Under the pieces are notes generated by a model that was given only the letters and a program-made list of their open reading frames with translations, did no database searches and was not told the origin of the DNA. From Parachlamydiaceae bacterium (GTDB lineage: Bacteria > Chlamydiota > Chlamydiia > Chlamydiales > Parachlamydiaceae), in NCBI GenBank assembly GCA_013414685.1, contig CP058704.1, positions 1,171,871 through 1,189,585 of the forward strand: a stretch of DNA of 17,715 nucleotides, read 5' to 3'. The translations under genes and the position numbers were made by a program. Positions 1 to 8,216 of this stretch are shown in pieces (the stretch's first letter is position 1; the number at the start of each line of letters is the position of its first letter).

Positions 1-303
1 CCTGCTAATGTCGACTTTTGCTTTGAACTCTTGCGCCATGGCGTCCCCATTCGAAATCTTGGATCCGGAGCCCTCAATATGTCCTATCTCGCAGCCGGCC
101 GTTTTGATGGATTTTGGATTCCATATCTTTATTCCTGGGATATGGCAGCAGGTCTGCTGCTTGTACAAGAAGCAGGAGGAAAAGTCACTCATCAAAACGG
201 CAAACCGTTCGATAATTTAGTAGTCACAAACTCTTTCGACATTGTCGCCACTAACGGCTATCTGCATGAAAAAATTGTTGAGGCCATCAATACAGAAAAA
301 TAG
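1..303 (+). CDS. Inositol monophosphatase family protein, C-terminal part (5' end outside window)
   Basis: The frame is open from base 1 and ends at a TAG at 301-303, giving about 100 residues. It carries the second signature of the inositol monophosphatase family, WDMAAGLLLVQEAGG, preceded by RNLGSGALNMSYLAAGRFDG, which matches the family's usual LGS-AALD-xYVAAGR stretch. In this family the Asp of WD binds catalytic Mg2+ and the enzyme dephosphorylates inositol-1-phosphate or a related sugar or nucleotide phosphate in the cytosol; bacterial members include SuhB and CysQ. Which of these it is cannot be decided from the C-terminus. The frame is intact, unlike almost all others in the window, and its first 150 bases are clearly richer in G+C than what follows, so it is probably a core gene at the edge of the accessory region. 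Confidence 0.93.
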   Translation, partial: PANVDFCFELLRHGVPIRNLGSGALNMSYLAAGRFDGFWIPYLYSWDMAAGLLLVQEAGGKVTHQNGKPFDNLVVTNSFDIVATNGYLHEKIVEAINTEK

Positions 304-487
304 CCTTCCCTGAAATTTCTTCACCTCAGCTCTCTAGGACTTGACCTCATCGATTCAAATTCAGGATGCTTTCTAGTCAAAAACTCCAGCTTTCAAGAGA
401 AATTCTTAGTTGAAAACAAACAATAAATTCTATATTCTAACATAAATTATTCCAAAATTTTAATTTTTAATTAAAAAATGAGTTTCA

Positions 488-1290
488 ATGAAAGACATCA
501 TTAAATTTTACATTACTTCAAATGAATACAATCAAGAAGCAAGCTTAAGAAGCTTACAAATTCAATCCAAAAATTACGAAGGAAAAGTAAAAGCCCACTT
601 GGGAGTTGCCTGTACCTTCAATTTAAGGATCGGTCTTTCAACCCATGCTGATGAAATTATTTTGACAGATGCAAACCCTGTGATGGTTGAAGTCAATAAA
701 AGATGATTGATTTGCTAAAATGCTCAAGTAAACAAGAAGAGTTTACAAGTGAATTTGCTACCTTTTGTCTTAATCTACTCAAATCCCAAGAACTTAATTA
801 CTCGTCTTGCTCTATACAGACCCCACCGGACCAAGAAGGAGAGAGATATAATACTTTCCGCATGGTAAGCAGTTTCCGACTCAATGAGAGAAATGAATTT
901 AAACCCGAGTACAAAAAAGATAAAAGGTTTCTGGAAATTTTAAGCAGTCCCTGACTGCCAAAGGATGTTTATTTGCAGATGAGCAGGCATTTGAATCAAT
1001 TGCTCAAATGGCCAAAGAAGAACGAATCAAAGCCATTCAACTGGACTTGTGTGATTTAAATCAAATTGCTGAACTTCAAAACGAATTAGAAAATCGTTCG
1101 ATTGAAATTCAAACACTCTATGTTTCTAATGTCCTTGAATGGGTCAAAAGAAAACCCCTGAAAATGTAGCTTCTTTTACAAAAATATCGCTCTTTTAAAA
1201 GCAGAAACTATCATTGACTCTTATTCGCCCGATCCCAATCAGGAAGGAATTCAACTTCAACAGCGCGTATGGCACCGAGATGATTTTTAG
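488..1290 (+). CDS. Unassigned protein, about 268 residues, frame interrupted four times
   Basis: Frames beginning at 488 and 703 and two unlisted frames join into one protein if one base is added at each of four sites: an A near 700 (giving VEVNKKMIDLL), an A near 944 (EILKQSLTAKGCLF), a C near 1157 (RKPPENVASF) and an A near 1184 (FTKNIALLK). The final stop is TAG 1288-1290; one more such change would extend it by about five residues. The product contains AHLGVACTFNLRIGL followed by EIILTDANPVMVEVNKK, which is compatible with a Rossmann-type glycine loop and an acidic strand end as in SAM-dependent methyltransferases, and later LDLCDL and TLYVSNVLEWV. I do not recognise the family; the methyltransferase-like reading is inference. 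No good ribosome binding site precedes 488, and an alternative ATG lies at 478 in another frame. Genuine decay is possible. Confidence 0.55.
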
Positions 1291-1380
1291 CTTTGTCTAT
1301 AGAATAAAGTTCATGCCAGTTCATCGCTTATAGGAAAAGAAATCAGCAAAGTCAAAATAAAAGCTACTTTATATATTTAG

Positions 1381-1445
1381 TTAAATAGCACTTGCAGTTA
1401 TCGAAGATTCTTAAAAATCATAATGTACAATTTTTCTACGACCAT
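1381..1445 (-). pseudogene. Relic of a coiled-coil gene N-terminus
   Basis: Reading leftwards from ATG at 1445, after adding one A to a five-A run, the sequence gives MVVEKIVHYDF. The intact gene that starts at 2888 on the same strand begins MGVEKIVPYDF. Nine of eleven residues match and the DNA matches well, but the similarity stops there and a stop codon follows within a few codons. It is either a leftover of a duplicated gene or a very short ORF that kept the same N-terminal segment. The rest of 1291-1580 contains nothing else I can support, apart from a weak inverted repeat around 1480-1500. Confidence 0.4.
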
Positions 1446-1580
1446 GCTTCTCTCTAAACTAAATGTTTGTATTTAATTGAAGCTTGCGAGCTTTGAATGT
1501 TAAAGAGGAGGCCGGCTTCATAAAAAGAAGCACTTTGAATAGATCTAAAATCAATCTGAAAATTTTCCTTGTCGTTTCAA

Positions 1581-2888
1581 TTAATTCCTCTGCAATTTTT
1601 TGTACTTTAGATTTTTCCTTTTAACTTCGAAAGTCAAAGATGTGTCGCTTCTTAGAGATCGCTCTTGTGGATTCAAATGAGTGTTTGATTTATCGATTTC
1701 CACAGATTCATCGCTTTGAATAGACTTTGAAGTCCCCTTACGATTTTTCCGAGAATTTTTTAAAACCTCAGCCAAATGATGAATTTTATTTTGTAAATGA
1801 ATTTGTTTTTCAGTTACCTCAACAGTATCTATCGTTAAATTTTTATAATCCACTTCTAGACCACCTACTTTGGGGTCGTTATTCTGAAGCGCTTGTTGAA
1901 TTTGTTCAAAATCACTGCGGATTTTTTTGATCTTCTCGGATTTTTTTGATCTTCTCGGATTTTTTTGATCTTCTCGGATTTTTTGATGATCTTCTCGGAT
2001 TTTTGATGATCTTCTCGGATTTTTGATGATCTTCTCGGATTTTTTTGATCTTCTTGGATTTTTTGATGATCTTCCCGAATTTTTGAAACCCTTGTCTGAT
2101 ATATTTTTGATCCTCTCGGATTTTTTGATGATCTTTGCTTATCTCATCGAGTTTTTCTCTATTTTCTTGAAAACCTTGCCTAAGGATTAGTAGATCTTCC
2201 ATGATTTTTAAAATCATTTTCTAAAGTAGCTATTTCTTCGTCCAACTCCGCATCTACTTTATCAAAATGTTCACTTATAGCATCGAATTTCTCACATTTT
2301 CTTCGAATTTCTGCATATTCTAGGGCACGCTGCCTAAATTCTTCGCCAATATATTGATAATCCTTTCGAAGTTGTACAATGTCTTCTAATTCAGTTTCTA
2401 ACCGCTCTCCTATTTCATTACACTGAATTTTTAAAACTTCTTGCTCTTCTTTTCTTTTTCGAATTCTTCACTGAGATATTTAAAACCAGCTCCAATTTCG
2501 GAAAAACTCTGCTTAATTTCCTCTTGTTCATTCTTAATTCTACTAAAACTTTCTTTTATTTCATTTTGCTCTTCACGCCGTTGTGCAAATTCTTTTGTAA
2601 TCCGACAATATCCTGCCGGACTGTTTCTGTACTTTCTATAATTTCCTTTATCGTCTCTTCTTGCTCTTGCACCGCCCCAACAGCCACCAGTTGGTCATTT
2701 TGAATTTGTACAATATCCATTTCTAATAATTGAACTTCGACTTGCTGAACAAATTCTTTCTGATTCTCAATATGATGTTTTAATTGATCGGTAGCTATAG
2801 CTGCATCTAGTGACTCAAAATCGGCAGAAGGATGACAATCTTCATATATACCTGAAAAATCATAAGGTACAATTTTTTCTACGCCCAT
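1581..2888 (-). CDS. Coiled-coil protein, about 437 residues, with repeat-encoded basic segment
   Basis: Start ATG at 2888 is supported by AAGGAG at 2894-2899 five bases upstream and a good promoter further up. The N-terminus MGVEKIVPYDFSGIYEDC is followed by long Glu/Gln/Lys-rich helix with heptad character (EEQNEIKESFSRIKNEQEEI and similar) typical of coiled coils. Between roughly residues 240 and 325 a short tandem repeat encodes a highly charged Lys/Glu/Arg/Ile stretch. The C-terminus is hydrophilic and lacks a membrane segment. The frame is interrupted near 2600, 2446, 2205 and inside the repeat; the first two are repaired by one A each, the third by removing one A or adding two, and the position in the repeat cannot be fixed. 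It is divergent from the coiled-coil gene at 3159. Function unknown; a secreted effector or a structural filament-like protein are both possible. Confidence 0.65.
1918..2137 (-). repeat. Tandem repeat of 19, 20 and 21 bp units inside the coiled-coil gene
   Basis: Eight consecutive units run from 1918 to 2075, then degenerate copies to about 2137. Three forms occur on the + strand: cggatttttttgatcttct (19 bp, four copies), a 20-bp form with T5 and GATGATC (two copies) and 21-bp forms with T6 and GATGATC (two copies, slightly variant). Unit length is mostly not a multiple of three, so successive units are read in different frames. Three 19-bp units make 57 bases, that is a 19-residue super-repeat reading RRSKKSEKIKKIREDQKNP; the unit is open in all three frames. 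Confidence 0.95.
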
Positions 2889-2929
2889 AATTCTCCTTAA
2901 TCCAAAAAAACTGTTTTATAAAATCTTCT

Positions 2930-2958
2930 TTTATATGTGAAGTTAGACATTTAATCAA
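2930..2958 (-). promoter_or_regulatory. Sigma-70-type promoter for the coiled-coil gene at 2888
   Basis: On the minus strand TTGATT (2958-2953) is followed after 17 bases by TATAAA (2935-2930). This predicts a leader of roughly 35-40 bases that includes the AAGGAG at 2894-2899. It sits in the region shared with the divergent gene at 3159. Confidence 0.5.
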
Positions 2959-3081
2959 TTTTTTTAAACATAAAAATATCTCACACAATTCAGTGTTCAT
3001 GAATTAGGTTATAAACATATGTATTTGAAATTTAAGAACTTTGAATTTGTTTAATCATAAAAAAATTCACATCATAAAATA

Positions 3082-3110
3082 TTGACAAAATTAAATTTAT
3101 AAAATAAAAG
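3082..3110 (+). promoter_or_regulatory. Candidate promoter for the coiled-coil gene at 3159
   Basis: TTGACA at 3082-3087 is a perfect -35 match. At 17-base spacing the -10 is TAAAAG (3105-3110), which is weak; at 16 it is ATAAAA. The surrounding AT richness makes chance matches common, so only the -35 is persuasive. The AAGGAG at 3147-3152 gives a strong ribosome binding site six bases before the ATG. Confidence 0.4.
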
Positions 3111-3158
3111 CTTATGATTGAAATTTTTTAATAAGTTTAACTTAACAAGGAGTTTATT

Positions 3159-5144
3159 ATGGTCAATCCTAATCGCGGTTTTGATTTTGACAATAATGAG
3201 ATGTGGAATCAACTTAGAGCCTTACAAGAAATTGTTGTACCCCTAAAACAAGAAGTCACCAATCTTAGGGGAACACTCCAATTAAGAGAGAGTGAACAAG
3301 AAGATTTAAGACGTGAAGTAAGACCTCTTAAGGAAGAAATTTCCTTTTAAAGGAAGAAGTCCACAAACTCCAAGAAACAAATAGAGAATTGGTTGAAAAA
3401 ATACGACAAAATGAAGAAATTTTGAATCCTCTTCGCACTGAAAATGAATCCTTACACTCAAGAGCTAGACAGCTTCATTTGGAAAATCAAGACCTATTTG
3501 ACCAAAATTCAGGCCTAAGAAAAGAGAAATCAGTCCTTGAAGCAAATAACAGAAGTCTCCAGTCACAAAATAATGAGTTATCTCAAGAAAAAGCGTGTTT
3601 AGAAGAAAGAAATGCAACTCTGTCGTCTGATAAAGTGCGGTTGACTAGACAGGTGGATACTTTAATTGCTGATGTAGATCGTGTTAGCAGAGAGAAACTT
3701 GAAACGATTCAAGAAAAAGATGCTCTATTGGAAACAAATCAAGGATTGCAAAGTGAAAAAGAGCAACTGTGTCGAACAATAGAATCAAAAAATGAAGAAA
3801 TTAATTCTAAAGATGCTAAAATTGCTTCCAAAAAGAGAAAATTAAGCATTTAAAGGAAAGTAAAGCACAAGTTGAGTCAGAAAAAGAAAAACTCTCCAAA
3901 GATAAAGAAGAAGAACATAAACGTAGTGAAGAACTCCAAACAAAAAACGATGATTTAAAATCAGAAAATGAAACTTGGAAGTCTGCTGTTGATACATTAC
4001 AGACTCATAATAAAGAACAAGCAGAAAAATTGATGAATTAACTGAAGAGAATGAGGATCTGAAAACTGAAAATGAGGATCTGAAAACTGAAAATGAGGAT
4101 CTGAAAACTGAAAATGAGGATCTGAAAACTGAAAATGAGGATCTGAAAACAAATATAGAAGAATTTGAAAATCAAAAGCAGACCTTAGAGGGTCGTGTAA
4201 TGGATCTAACTAGCAGCAAAGATGAACTTGAAAATAAAATCCGAAACTTAAAAAGCAACTCTGAAAATCTACAGCACCAAATAGATGAACTTCAAAGACA
4301 AATTGAAGAAGATTCCCAATCAGAAAACAGTAATGAAAACGATAATGAAAAGAACGATCAGCTTTCTAAACAATTAAAGGAAGCTTTAGAAAAGAATGAA
4401 GAGCTACTAGAGGAACTAAGAGAAGCTAACAGAGTTCTTAATATGGTCAATTCGATTATTATGCCTAGATCAATTGAATTAACAGAAATTCTAAGAAATG
4501 TAGAAGCTGAGAATAGAAGATTACGAGATGAAAATAGAAATCTAACTCAAACAAATCAATCTCTGACACGTAATGATACTGAATTAAGGAATCGCATTCA
4601 AAATTTAACTCAGGAATTAAGTTCTCAAAGAGAAACAATTTCTGAATTTGAGATTCATGATGATTTGCAAACTGAAGAGTTAAACTCTGTCAAATTTGCT
4701 CTCGAGTACGTAACAAACGAACTTGAACATGCTCAGGCAAGACAAACAAATAGTACGCTAGCACAACTTGAAGCTAGAAATTACACTTTGGCAAGAAGAG
4801 TTGAAGCACAAGCTCAAGAATTGCGTGAAACACGTATACGATTGGCCAGTGCAAATACAAGAGCTGATCGTGCGAGAGCAACGCAAGCCTCATCAAATAC
4901 ATCCCCAGGTGCTGGAAGAGAAAATTCACAAGAGCTTTTTAACAAGCTTAAAGAGAAGTTAAAAGAATCAGGCCTGCTGGCAAGTATCAATGTTTCAAAT
5001 GAAGAAGCAGTGAATGGTGTTCAGAATGCAATCACAAGTTTAAAAGACCTTCAAAAGTTTTATGAAGAAACTCGCAGGAATTTAATCTATACTGGAAAAA
5101 TATCCGGATCTGAATCTCAAGAAAAATCATTTCCGTTATTTTGA
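3159..5144 (+). CDS. Long coiled-coil protein, about 662 residues, frame interrupted three times
   Basis: ATG 3159 follows AAGGAG at six bases. Three one-base additions restore a single frame: in ATTTCCTTTT near 3345 (giving EISLLKEEVHKLQ), in the A-run near 3832 (SKKEKIKHLKES) and in the A-run near 4029 (QAEKIDELTEENEDL). After a short head, MVNPNRGFDFDNNEMW, almost the whole chain to about residue 570 is uninterrupted heptad-type helix rich in E, K, Q, N and L, including five NEDLKTE heptads. A flexible Ser/Thr/Pro/Gly segment (SSNTSPGAGREN) then leads into a helical C-terminal tail that ends FPLF. No membrane segment or catalytic motif is seen. I do not recognise the family; SMC- or filament-like appearance is common to all such sequences and should not be taken as homology. 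It is followed by a strong bidirectional terminator. Confidence 0.75.
4050..4150 (+). repeat. 21-bp tandem repeat encoding NEDLKTE heptads
   Basis: The unit aatgaggatctgaaaactga + a occurs four times without change at 4050, 4071, 4092 and 4113, and a partial fifth copy runs from 4134 to 4150. Each unit encodes exactly one coiled-coil heptad, so gain or loss of a copy keeps both reading frame and heptad phase. Confidence 0.97.
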
Positions 5145-5233
5145 AAAATGCGAAAGAGCCTGCAATCTTAAAGTTTTTAAAAGCTATTTTTTGCTGTCAA
5201 AAACGTTTGACCTAACGCAATAAAAATACTTGA

Positions 5234-5259
5234 AAAAGAGGCCAAATATGGCCTCTTTT
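5234..5259. terminator. Bidirectional intrinsic terminator
   Basis: A perfect 10-bp stem (AAAAGAGGCC at 5234-5243 with GGCCTCTTTT at 5250-5259) encloses the six-base loop AAATAT. The A- and T-rich flanks let it act in both directions, for the coiled-coil gene ending at 5144 and the opposing gene ending at 5272. Confidence 0.85.
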
Positions 5260-5271
5260 AATTTAAAAATC

Positions 5272-5707
5272 TCAATTAACTTTTTTAGTTCTTTTAGAAG
5301 CAACAATCAACTCCTGGAGTTTCTGCTTCGCGGATTGCTCTTCTTCGTCAAGTTTTTCTGAAAGTGCTTCAACAAGCCATTTCTGTTTTGAATAGCTGTT
5401 GTTAAATTTCTTCATGATGCTCACTTGCTGATTCATCATTTCAATCATTTTTACATCTATACGCGTGTTAAGGAACTTGTCTACAGTGATCGTGTTGTGT
5501 TGAATTTCCTTCTCTAGCTTTGACTTTATGGCATCGTTGACCCATTGGCTTCTTGAATAGCCGTCACGACATTTTTTAAATTGTCTATGTGTTTTTTCAC
5601 TCGATTGAACAAATTTTCACCTACTCTGATAGAACAAAATTTAAATTTTGACTCAGAAGCGCTTTGTTTCTTTTTGGTGATTTTTTTGAACCCTTATCAA
5701 GCTTCAT
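5272..5707 (-). CDS. Ribbon-helix-helix protein with two DNA-binding units in one chain
   Basis: ATG at 5707 is preceded by AAAAGGG; the stop is TGA 5274-5272. Adding one A near 5680 and one near 5575 gives 145 residues. Residues 22-68 look like a CopG/MetJ-type ribbon-helix-helix unit: a short strand (FKFCSIRV), a first helix (GENLFNRVKKHIDNL), the turn GYSRS and a second helix (QWVNDAIKSKLEKE). Residues 79-123 repeat the layout at an offset of 55: strand LNTRIDV, first helix, turn YSKQK and second helix WLVEALSEKLDEE. Tyr51/106, Trp56/111, Ala60/115 and Leu65/120 coincide. Family members normally have one unit per chain and dimerise; here one chain could form the whole fold. N- and C-termini are Lys-rich. 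It probably binds DNA, possibly its own upstream region; a partitioning or antitoxin-like role is possible but no partner gene is adjacent. Confidence 0.72.
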
Positions 5708-5737
5708 TGTTGATTACCCTTTTGCGTGTGGAATTCA

Positions 5738-5765
5738 TGTATAGCAATTCAGTTCATATTTTCAA
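5738..5765 (-). promoter_or_regulatory. Promoter for the ribbon-helix-helix gene
   Basis: On the minus strand TTGAAA (5765-5760) is followed after 16 bases by TATACA (5743-5738), about 30 bases before the ATG at 5707. The spacing to the start codon leaves room for the AAAAGGG ribosome binding site. Confidence 0.5.
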
Positions 5766-5831
5766 ATATAAATTTTATTCTTTCACTTGTAAGATACCTT
5801 TTGAGGGATTGTTTTGGAAATAAATGCAAAA

Positions 5832-5849
5832 AGATTACCATGCTAATCT
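5832..5849. promoter_or_regulatory. 18-bp near-perfect palindrome, candidate operator
   Basis: AGATTACCATGCTAATCT differs from its own reverse complement at only two positions, with intact AGATTA/TAATCT arms and a central CATG. It lies 125 bases upstream of the ribbon-helix-helix start codon. Such regulators often bind short palindromes upstream of their own gene, but no second copy was found nearby, so the link is inference. Confidence 0.4.
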
Positions 5850-5868
5850 CTTTAAAAACAATTAAAGT

Positions 5869-5890
5869 TTTTCTCCTACAGAGGAGAAAA
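5869..5890. other. Perfect 9-bp hairpin
   Basis: TTTTCTCCT (5869-5877) pairs with AGGAGAAAA (5882-5890) around the loop ACAG. No long T-run follows on either strand, so it is a poor intrinsic terminator; a protein-binding dyad or a weak terminator remain possible. Confidence 0.5.
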
Positions 5891-6074
5891 TTTAATGTTT
5901 ACAATATTTTTATCCTAATCGTCATATAGTCATTTTTAGAACTTCAACAAGTTATCTTCTGATCAAAGCCACGTTCATAAATATCCCACAGGTTTTATTT
6001 GGAAATGTTTAAATGAAAACTTTCTTAATATTTAAAAATATCTATTTATGTTGTAAATAAATACAATATATCTA

Positions 6075-6103
6075 TTGACAACACATTTTATTTTTGCTAC
6101 AAC
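6075..6103 (+). promoter_or_regulatory. Candidate promoter for the TrbC-like gene
   Basis: TTGACA (6075-6080) is followed after exactly 17 bases by TACAAC (6098-6103). The -35 is perfect and the -10 matches the consensus at four of six positions. It would give a leader of about 40 bases before ATG 6152. Confidence 0.5.
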
Positions 6104-6151
6104 ACGAGGCTTTTAAAAATTTTCCGAAAAATTCTTAACAATTATTTTTAC

Positions 6152-6491
6152 ATGGATAACGTTCTCATCTTTATGTCGCTTTCATTACCGGATAATATTT
6201 GGCTATCACTAGCTCAAGAAATAGAAAAAGTAGAAGGAGCTTTCGTTCTTAAAAATCTTTCAGCTCATGAATATAATGTGCTTGGTGTAAAGATGTATGA
6301 ATTAAGGAAGCAAAAATCAATATTGCTGTTCAAATTTATCCCTTACTCTTTAAAAATATCGTGTGAACAAAACTCCCACCTTTGTGATTCAGGATGGAGA
6401 GCAATTTTATAAAACTTCTGCCGCAACTTCTCTTCAAGAAGGCTTAGAGCAAATTGAAAATGAAAAAACAAAAATTTATGTAAAAGCCTAA
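6152..6491 (+). CDS. trbC: TrbC-like F-type conjugation protein, short, frame interrupted twice
   Basis: Adding one A near 6315 (RKQKINIAVQIYPLLF) and one T near 6358 (KNYRVNKTPTFVI) gives 113 residues from ATG 6152 to TAA 6489-6491. The order FMSLSLPD, then GAFVLKNL, then VQIYPLLFKNYRVNKTPTFVI followed by a short strand and helix matches the thioredoxin-like domain of TrbC, the periplasmic pilus-assembly protein of F-type (type IV secretion) conjugation systems; TPTF corresponds to the cis-proline loop, and there is no CxxC. TrbC is usually near 200 residues with a signal peptide; here the N-terminal part and signal are missing, and no other tra or trb gene lies nearby. It is therefore probably the remnant of a larger conjugation module, or an N-terminally truncated gene whose start is lost upstream. 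No Shine-Dalgarno sequence is visible. Confidence 0.6.
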
Positions 6492-6938
6492 GAGAAAAAT
6501 TAAATTATAGAAATAAGCGTTCAAAATATTAATAACAGCTCCGTTTTGTTTCTTTTGAGTGCTTTACTCAAATGATAATGAGCATAAAGTCCTAAAGTTT
6601 TTTTACTCAAGCTAAGTTAAAACTACAACCAGAACAACATAAAAAATTGCATCAATAATTTTAAGTTTTTGAGGAGTAAAATCCCTTAAGAGATGTACTC
6701 AACCTATTCTTGTATGACGATTAAGGATGAGCCAAACGCTAGTCATGTTATACTCACAATTGCGTTTTTACGTAAATCTACTCAAATAGATGGAGTATTA
6801 GGAGTTTTTTGAAATGCATGCCCCAGTTCAAAAGCAATAAGACAAGTAAATCAAAGACAAGAATGATTCTTAAAGAAAAATGAAGCAATCAATAAACCTC
6901 AATATTTAAACTATATCTTATGGGCGTTTTGATAAAAT
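6492..6938. other. Gene-free stretch of about 450 bases
   Basis: I find no supportable gene. A perfect 7-bp inverted repeat TTTGAGT/ACTCAAA with a five-base loop lies at 6554-6572, without a T-run. A 32-codon ORF around 6713-6811 and a minus-strand run around 6600-6690 translate to short peptides I cannot assign. It may hold the decayed remainder of the conjugation module, but nothing readable shows this. Confidence 0.5.
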
Positions 6939-8032
6939 TTAGGCTGCAGCTTGCTTAGAAAGACCTTTTGGATTGAATACCGCATATAACTTTATAACCT
7001 TGTCAGATGTTCCAACAATTCGTCTTTTGAATGTGATTTCAACAATGGTTGTATCTTCATGTTTGACAATCTCAGCTTTTGAAACTCTTAAATTCTCATC
7101 GGCATGAAGAATGGCTTTATTCAGATCTTCTTTTTAATAGATTCATTTAAAATTCGAAGAAATTTTTCGGTTTGTTCTTTATCCAGTTCAAACATCTCAA
7201 CACGATTGTCTTTTAAACTTTTTGAGCTTTTTGGCTGATTTTAAGTAAGCTTCTTAATTGATCTAGACGAGCAACATTATCTAAATAAGCTTTTTCGTCA
7301 GATTTTCCCCTATCATGATGGTAGGTTCTTAAATTCACAACAACATGAAAGCCTTCCTGACGGTCTTCGTGAATTTCTTTTCCTCAAGTTGAGCAATTAA
7401 TTCATCGATTTGATCCATCTTTATCTGAACAATGATATATACAGTGGCCAATTCCAAGAATTCATTTAACTGCTCATCTGACCAGGGGATTTCATTTCCT
7501 TCGCTGTCATGAGTAAAAAGCTGTCCTTCAGTATGCATTTTTTTAAGTGATTTTGCAACTCTTGAGCAGCTTCTTTTGGCGATTGAACCCTTTACGAGTA
7601 AATTCCTTTACTAAATTTTTTATTTCATTTCCTCCAGAACGCTCTTGCAAAAGTCCTTCTAATTTTTCTAGGTTGCTAGCAAGTTCTTGTTTAGAGTTTT
7701 TATTTCATTCAAAGACGAATTGGCATTTAACCTATCCGTGGATTTTTCAGTGCTTCAAGAATTAGCTGAGCTCTTTCATTAGGAGTTTTGGCTGAAAGAA
7801 CGGCCGAATCAAAATTTTTTAAATTTGCAATAGATTCTGCTTTGTTTGCATTGGATCCATTTAATGACTTTATAAGGTCTTTAGCTGTTTCGATTTTGTT
7901 AAAAATTGCATCTGAAACCCTTAAAATCTTAGGATCTTTTATTACATTTTTGACTTTTTGAGTTATTTCAGGAGCTTGAAAAGTGTTTTGAGTGCGACTA
8001 ATATTTGAACTAATACCCTGGGATCCAGTCAT
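6939..8032 (-). CDS. Unassigned protein, about 366 residues, frame interrupted seven times
   Basis: ATG at 8032 follows AGGGGA. Seven one-base additions in homopolymer runs (near 7738, 7705, 7590, 7540, 7382, 7215 and 7136) rejoin the frames to a single stop, TAA 6941-6939. The N-terminus MTGSQGISSNISRTQNTFQ is rich in Ser, Asn, Gln and Thr and predicted disordered; most of the rest is mixed helix (ELASNLEKLEGLLQ, EAAQELQNHLKK). The last 90 residues look like a compact domain (FELDKEQTEKFLRILNESIK, then TTIVEITFKRRIVG and KVIKLYAVFNPKG). No membrane segment or known catalytic motif is seen. The N-terminal composition resembles type III secretion signals, and the MTGS start recurs in the gene at 9598, but function is unknown. 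Confidence 0.6.
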
Positions 8033-8216
8033 AACTTCCCCTAGTATATGTATATATTAAGTATATCAAATAAAAAAATTTATTTACACTATAAAATCTA
8101 TAAAAAAGTACTTTTTTTTACAAATCCTTCTCTGAAACCCCTTTAGAGGTATATTTTTGTTTAAAAAATTCTATTTTTATGATATAGTTTTTATAAATAA
8201 AATTAATGGAGACAAT

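Larger units (their letters stand above)
5708..6151. other. Gene-poor gap of 444 bases holding promoters and two inverted repeats
   Basis: The short open frames here have no convincing product: they are low-complexity hydrophobic translations of AT-rich DNA. What can be supported are a leftward promoter (5738-5765), an 18-bp near-palindrome (5832-5849), a perfect hairpin (5869-5890) and a rightward promoter (6075-6103). It separates the ribbon-helix-helix gene from the divergent TrbC-like gene. Confidence 0.6.

Noticed and set aside
488..1290. Calling the gene a definite pseudogene
   Set aside because: All four breaks are one-base homopolymer contractions and the restored protein reads smoothly, so sequencing error is at least as likely as decay.
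1918..2137. CRISPR-like array
   Set aside because: Units are directly contiguous with no unique spacers, and lie inside a coding frame.
5581..5929. Plus-strand ORFs of 67-80 codons, hydrophobic
   Set aside because: They overlap the antisense of the ribbon-helix-helix gene and its AT-rich leader, with low-complexity Phe/Ile translation and no ribosome binding site.
6590..6830. Possible transposase or other gene remnant on the minus strand (RDFTPQKLKIIDAIFYVVL)
   Set aside because: Too short and interrupted to match any family by eye; no terminal inverted repeats or target duplications were found.
8036..8069. Promoter TTGATA-N15-TATACT upstream of the gene at 8032
   Set aside because: The spacing is short and transcription would start on top of the ribosome binding site, so it is probably chance in AT-rich DNA.
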